Shown: one piece after another, positions 38,433 to 41,065 of the stretch
Layout of the letters: each line of letters starts with the position of its first letter
Position numbering within the stretch: position 1 is the first letter of the stretch
DNA from: a virus
DNA length: 41,065 nt
IMG/VR virus record: IMGVR_UViG_3300021438_000027
Location: 1-41,065 of that record
Reading direction: 5' to 3' (one strand)
The notes under the pieces: model-generated
What the model was told of the DNA's origin: nothing
Seen by the model: only the letters and a program-made list of their open reading frames with translations
Database searches by the model: none
Translations under genes and position numbers: made by a program

Positions 38433-39457
38433 GTGGCAAGGGCTTTATGGTCACTCAAATAACGGTCACTTGCAAATCCGCGTAGGTTGTAGCAGAAATC
38501 ACCGTTGTCAGTACATTCAGCAGCGTGTTCTCTAGGAGATGCGTGCTTATCAGCAACAAGGCGGTCATACAATCCATAATCTTTCGGGTAATCATCGCCA
38601 CCTTCGAAGTTGTTGTAAGAAGTACGAGCACACCTAGCACCGCATATTTTGAGTACAAGCTGCTGATATGTTGTAGATAGGTCATCAAACGTATCACCAG
38701 TTAATCGTGGTGCCATAGTTGCCACTAATGCATCTCTGTCGATATTGTCACCAAAAGGTAAATGCCATTCACCCGGTTGCAGTACTTTAGGAGTAGACTC
38801 ATTACGAGCGTCCCACATTGCTTCAGCAAGTGCCATCATGTGAATCTCCGCTTTTCCTTTGTTAATGTTGAGCCAGTCAAGTTCAGACATGCTATCGTAA
38901 GACGATTTAAATTCGTCACTTTCTACTTTAGCAACGAAAGACAGTAAATCCTTCCTAGACTTAAAAGTAACCGGAACTTGCTCATAAAATATTCCGTACT
39001 GAGGACATCTCAAATCGAAGAAGTTATCGAACTCAGTAGCAGTAACCAGTACTTTATGCCACATAAACGGTTCAAGCAGACGGTTGCAGATTTGTTTGGT
39101 AACATCGCAGGTATGGTTCAGGTATTTGGCAGAAGCAACAGCATTAGATGCTGCGTATCCCCATTCACTCTCTAAAGCCTCAATATCTTTAGCGTTAGTT
39201 ACATACTCAGTTCCCTGCATACCGGAATGGTCTTTCTGCCAAGCAATAGGAATGAATGGGTCTGTTTCAACCATTTTAACCATCTTGTCAAATGGAATAG
39301 CCCTTGAACTGGCTGAGTTCCGGGAAAACATCCTGTGAGTTAAAAACTCAGGTAAAATAAATCTAGGCATTGTTATTACCATTGATGTAATCCTACTACC
39401 ACAGATAGGATTGACTGAATCGGCAACTACCTGTGCCGATATTTTGTTTTTACTCAT
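38417..39457 (-). CDS. thyX: flavin-dependent thymidylate synthase
   Basis: This 346-residue protein has the ThyX signature in the form THRMFSRNSASSRAIPFDKM (His 41 to Arg 52), a phage-type variant in which Thr replaces the first Arg of RHRxxSxNxxSxR. C-terminal parts ARTSYNNFEGGDDYPKD, DKHASPREHAAECTDN and LRGFASDRYLSD complete the substrate and FAD site. It methylates dUMP to dTMP using FAD, NADPH and methylene-tetrahydrofolate, supplying thymidylate during infection. It is longer than typical bacterial ThyX (about 210-250), which is usual for phage versions. Its 3' end contains the start of the truncated DUF3310-type gene. Confidence 0.92.
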   Translation of the reverse strand: MSKNKISAQVVADSVNPICGSRITSMVITMPRFILPEFLTHRMFSRNSASSRAIPFDKMVKMVETDPFIPIAWQKDHSGMQGTEYVTNAKDIEALESEWGYAASNAVASAKYLNHTCDVTKQICNRLLEPFMWHKVLVTATEFDNFFDLRCPQYGIFYEQVPVTFKSRKDLLSFVAKVESDEFKSSYDSMSELDWLNINKGKAEIHMMALAEAMWDARNESTPKVLQPGEWHLPFGDNIDRDALVATMAPRLTGDTFDDLSTTYQQLVLKICGARCARTSYNNFEGGDDYPKDYGLYDRLVADKHASPREHAAECTDNGDFCYNLRGFASDRYLSDHKALATCPTK

Positions 39458-39466
39458 TTTTATCAG

Positions 39467-39673
39467 TTATTTTTTATCAAAAAATTCTTGTTCGTTGTCC
39501 CAATAAGTCTGTTTCCAGTCTTGTAATTCAGCACCTTTCTCTAGTTCATCGCGCTTGTGTCTGTTTTTGATGAACACCCGGAGCAGTAGGGTCAAACACA
39601 CTATCATGCCACCGAAAACAATAAAACCGACTATAACGTTAGTCCAGTTTGGAGTTAAATCTGCCTGAGTCAT
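39467..39673 (-). CDS. single-TM small protein
   Basis: This 68-residue protein has one hydrophobic segment (about residues 12-32, NVIVGFIVFGGMIVCLTLLL). It is followed by a basic cluster FIKNRHKRDELEKG and an acidic C-terminal tail. The basic residues after the segment suggest the C-terminus is inside the cell. It overlaps the upstream gene by four bases. No function is assigned; a spanin-like or inhibitor role cannot be tested by eye. Confidence 0.68.
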   Translation of the reverse strand: MTQADLTPNWTNVIVGFIVFGGMIVCLTLLLRVFIKNRHKRDELEKGAELQDWKQTYWDNEQEFFDKK

Positions 39674-40050
39674 AAAGACTGTTTTTGTTGGTTAATAAAT
39701 GAAATTACTTCTTGGAATTTATCTTCAGGCATTTGAACTAAGTCCATGAAAACCTCGTCAATGTCTTTGTAGCGTTCACTCGTCATTTCACCCTTCATAT
39801 CAGTAAAGGTCTGTAAATGTCCTTTATCTTTAACTACCATGTGGATATTATTCAGCATAACTTGGATAGACCTTTCAATGCCGATTATATCCACCCTGAT
39901 ATCGTAGAACTTCTTTACCTTTTCTTGTTTTGCTGCTGCCGCAACTCTCTTAACTGAATCAGATGTTCTTACATCTAAGAGGGTGTATCTGTATAACCCT
40001 GTGAGCAACATAAGTCTTTGTAGTGCCCCTGCGAAATTATCTGAAATCAT
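39670..40050 (-). CDS. unknown 126-residue helical protein
   Basis: The start at 40050 is chosen because ATGA there overlaps the upstream stop (40047-40049); the longer frame opens nine codons earlier. The product is helical and charged, beginning MISDNFAGALQRLMLLTGLY. It contains a coiled-coil-like central part (IGIERSIQVMLNNIHMVVKD) and a C-terminal helix EDKFQEVISFINQQKQ. I recognise no family. It lies in a cluster of small early genes next to thyX. Confidence 0.7.
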   Translation of the reverse strand: MISDNFAGALQRLMLLTGLYRYTLLDVRTSDSVKRVAAAAKQEKVKKFYDIRVDIIGIERSIQVMLNNIHMVVKDKGHLQTFTDMKGEMTSERYKDIDEVFMDLVQMPEDKFQEVISFINQQKQSL

Positions 40051-40481
40051 ACGTCTAGGAATTGAATGTCCAAACATTGGAAAAAACCTGGTGTACCGTC
40101 TAAATTTTCTATGATAGCGTACGGAATACCGTCAGTAAGCATAAATTGGTGAAAAAAGCAAATTTCTCCCGTATTTGAAGCCTTACAAGGTCTTAAACCT
40201 TTTGGGTGTACAGGAATTGTAGGCTTTTGTAGTTCAAGCGTATAGAACTTGGACTCCTTGTTATTGACCATTATATTCCTTACAAACGGGTCTAGGTCAG
40301 TAGGTTTATCTAGGTTGCCACTGAATGACTTATTTCTCTCATCCTTGACAATACCGTCCGAATCTAAGTAGAGATATTCACTGCTTCCCCAACCAGTGCT
40401 ATACAATTTCCTACCGTCTTTAAGGGCTTTTAGCACCTCTTCTTTAGTTGTTAGTACAAATCCTTTTGGTTCTGTGTCCAT
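40047..40481 (-). CDS. unknown 144-residue phage protein
   Basis: The N-terminus TTKEEVLKALKDGRKLYSTG and the strand pair SSEYLYLDSDGIVKDE suggest an alpha/beta protein of a type often found in phage early regions. A second motif, FFHQFMLTDGIPYAIIEN, occurs near the C-terminus. No catalytic residues are evident. It is followed by the next gene through an ATGA overlap and preceded by 21 bases from the 135-residue gene. Confidence 0.7.
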   Translation of the reverse strand: MDTEPKGFVLTTKEEVLKALKDGRKLYSTGWGSSEYLYLDSDGIVKDERNKSFSGNLDKPTDLDPFVRNIMVNNKESKFYTLELQKPTIPVHPKGLRPCKASNTGEICFFHQFMLTDGIPYAIIENLDGTPGFFQCLDIQFLDV

Positions 40482-40502
40482 CTTTGTAGTTGATTTGATT
40501 GA

Positions 40503-40910
40503 TTATAAAGATTGTTCAGGTTTAGCCGGGAATTTGATTGCGTAGAAAGGAATAGGCTCATGACTGATGTAAGAGAAGTAAGAATGACCGTAGAAGTCAC
40601 CTTCATGGATAAAAGCTGATTTTTCTGAGTCGTATAAAAGTATAGCATCATTTTTAAGACCTCTCCAAGTAACGCAATACCAACCGGACTGTAAATTAAG
40701 TGGATTAGGGAATACAGGATTCAATACGAGGGGATTTGGGTCTAACTGGTATCTACGTAAGAAATCGTTATACATGTGATTACCTAAGCCGGTAATGTGA
40801 AACACATCATTTTCTGCATCATACCTGACTACTTCTAAAGGTCGTTCTGCTTCATTAGCAGTTTGAGGTAGTCTTTGGGCTACATAGAACCCTGATTTTA
40901 GTTGTTCCAT
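40503..40910 (-). CDS. unknown 135-residue phage protein
   Basis: The protein consists mainly of short strands: LKSGFYVAQRLPQT, NLQSGWYCVTWRGLKNDAIL and IHEGDFYGHSYFSY. The repeated SGFY/SGWY motif hints at two related beta units of 60-70 residues. It is the first gene of its operon, preceded by a TATCTTTG box 26 bases upstream. Its role is unknown. Confidence 0.7.
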   Translation of the reverse strand: MEQLKSGFYVAQRLPQTANEAERPLEVVRYDAENDVFHITGLGNHMYNDFLRRYQLDPNPLVLNPVFPNPLNLQSGWYCVTWRGLKNDAILLYDSEKSAFIHEGDFYGHSYFSYISHEPIPFYAIKFPAKPEQSL

Positions 40911-41065
40911 AATTGTCTTTTTAGTTGTTAATAGGACAAAGATATGGTGGGTGGTAGTTTGGAGTATATCGAAAGTTGCTATAGGAGTATTGATTGGGTA
41001 GTTGGGAATAATTTTTCTGAAAAAAAATTAGAAAAAAAAATTGGATAACCCTATCTAGCAGATTC
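40911..41065 (-). promoter_or_regulatory. promoter region with TATCTTTG element
   Basis: The 155-base stretch holds no gene. TATCTTTG at 40937-40944 is the likely -7 element for the 135-residue gene at 40503-40910. Above it lie two long A/T tracts around 41017-41040, which may be UP-like or a weak terminator of whatever lies beyond the window. Confidence 0.5.

Noticed and set aside
41010-41065. Strong terminator at the right edge
   Set aside because: A/T tracts are present, but only a 4-bp stem (GATA/TATC) can be formed.
1-41065. tRNA genes
   Set aside because: No cloverleaf with T-loop GGTTCGAATC-type sequence was found in the short intergenic gaps.

Overview
The window is part of the genome of a tailed phage with a contractile (myovirus-type) tail, or a closely related prophage. 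Every convincing gene lies on the minus strand, so transcription runs from high to low coordinates. Three things point to a Bacteroidota host. Start codons follow A-rich leaders instead of Shine-Dalgarno sequences. Matches to the Bacteroidota -7 promoter element TAnnTTTG recur in front of operon-leading genes. The one insertion sequence, of the IS1595 family, carries the same promoter element. No DNA polymerase, endolysin, tyrosine integrase or tRNA is visible, and the first gene runs off the window, so the genome is incomplete here.

Layout in order of transcription (right to left): 40.9-38.4 kb holds small early or metabolic genes and a flavin-dependent thymidylate synthase (thyX). 38.4-34.2 kb is an accessory zone. 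It contains an IS1595-family element with matching terminal inverted repeats and four passenger genes, which has cut off a DUF3310-type gene. It also contains a two-gene unit (ribbon-helix-helix-like protein plus OGG-type DNA glycosylase) behind a perfect 14-bp inverted repeat, and one small unknown gene. 34.2-33.5 kb encodes a small serine recombinase. 33.5-24.3 kb holds packaging and head genes: a duplicated-domain protein, TerS, TerL, portal, protease-scaffold fusion, decoration protein, major capsid protein and connectors. 24.3-7.1 kb holds neck and tail genes: terminator-like protein, sheath, tube, a tail assembly chaperone with a -1 frameshift site, tape measure, tube-like adaptor, LysM-like protein, hub, spike, gp25, gpJ, gpI-like protein and fibre. 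7.1-0 kb holds replication genes: DnaB-like helicase, primase, SF2 helicase and small genes, including a Cys-Ser-Asp repeat protein.

The head and tail genes together account for packaging, capsid maturation, tail-length control and host attachment. The replication cluster supplies a primase, a replicative helicase and a branch-migration-type helicase.

The most interesting signals are: the T_TTT_TTC frameshift site joining the chaperone to a 55-residue extension; the repeated TAnnTTTG-N4-ATG arrangement, which implies leaderless mRNAs, often directly after a terminator; the passenger-carrying IS with different broken genes at its two ends; and the self-contained RHH/DNA-glycosylase unit.
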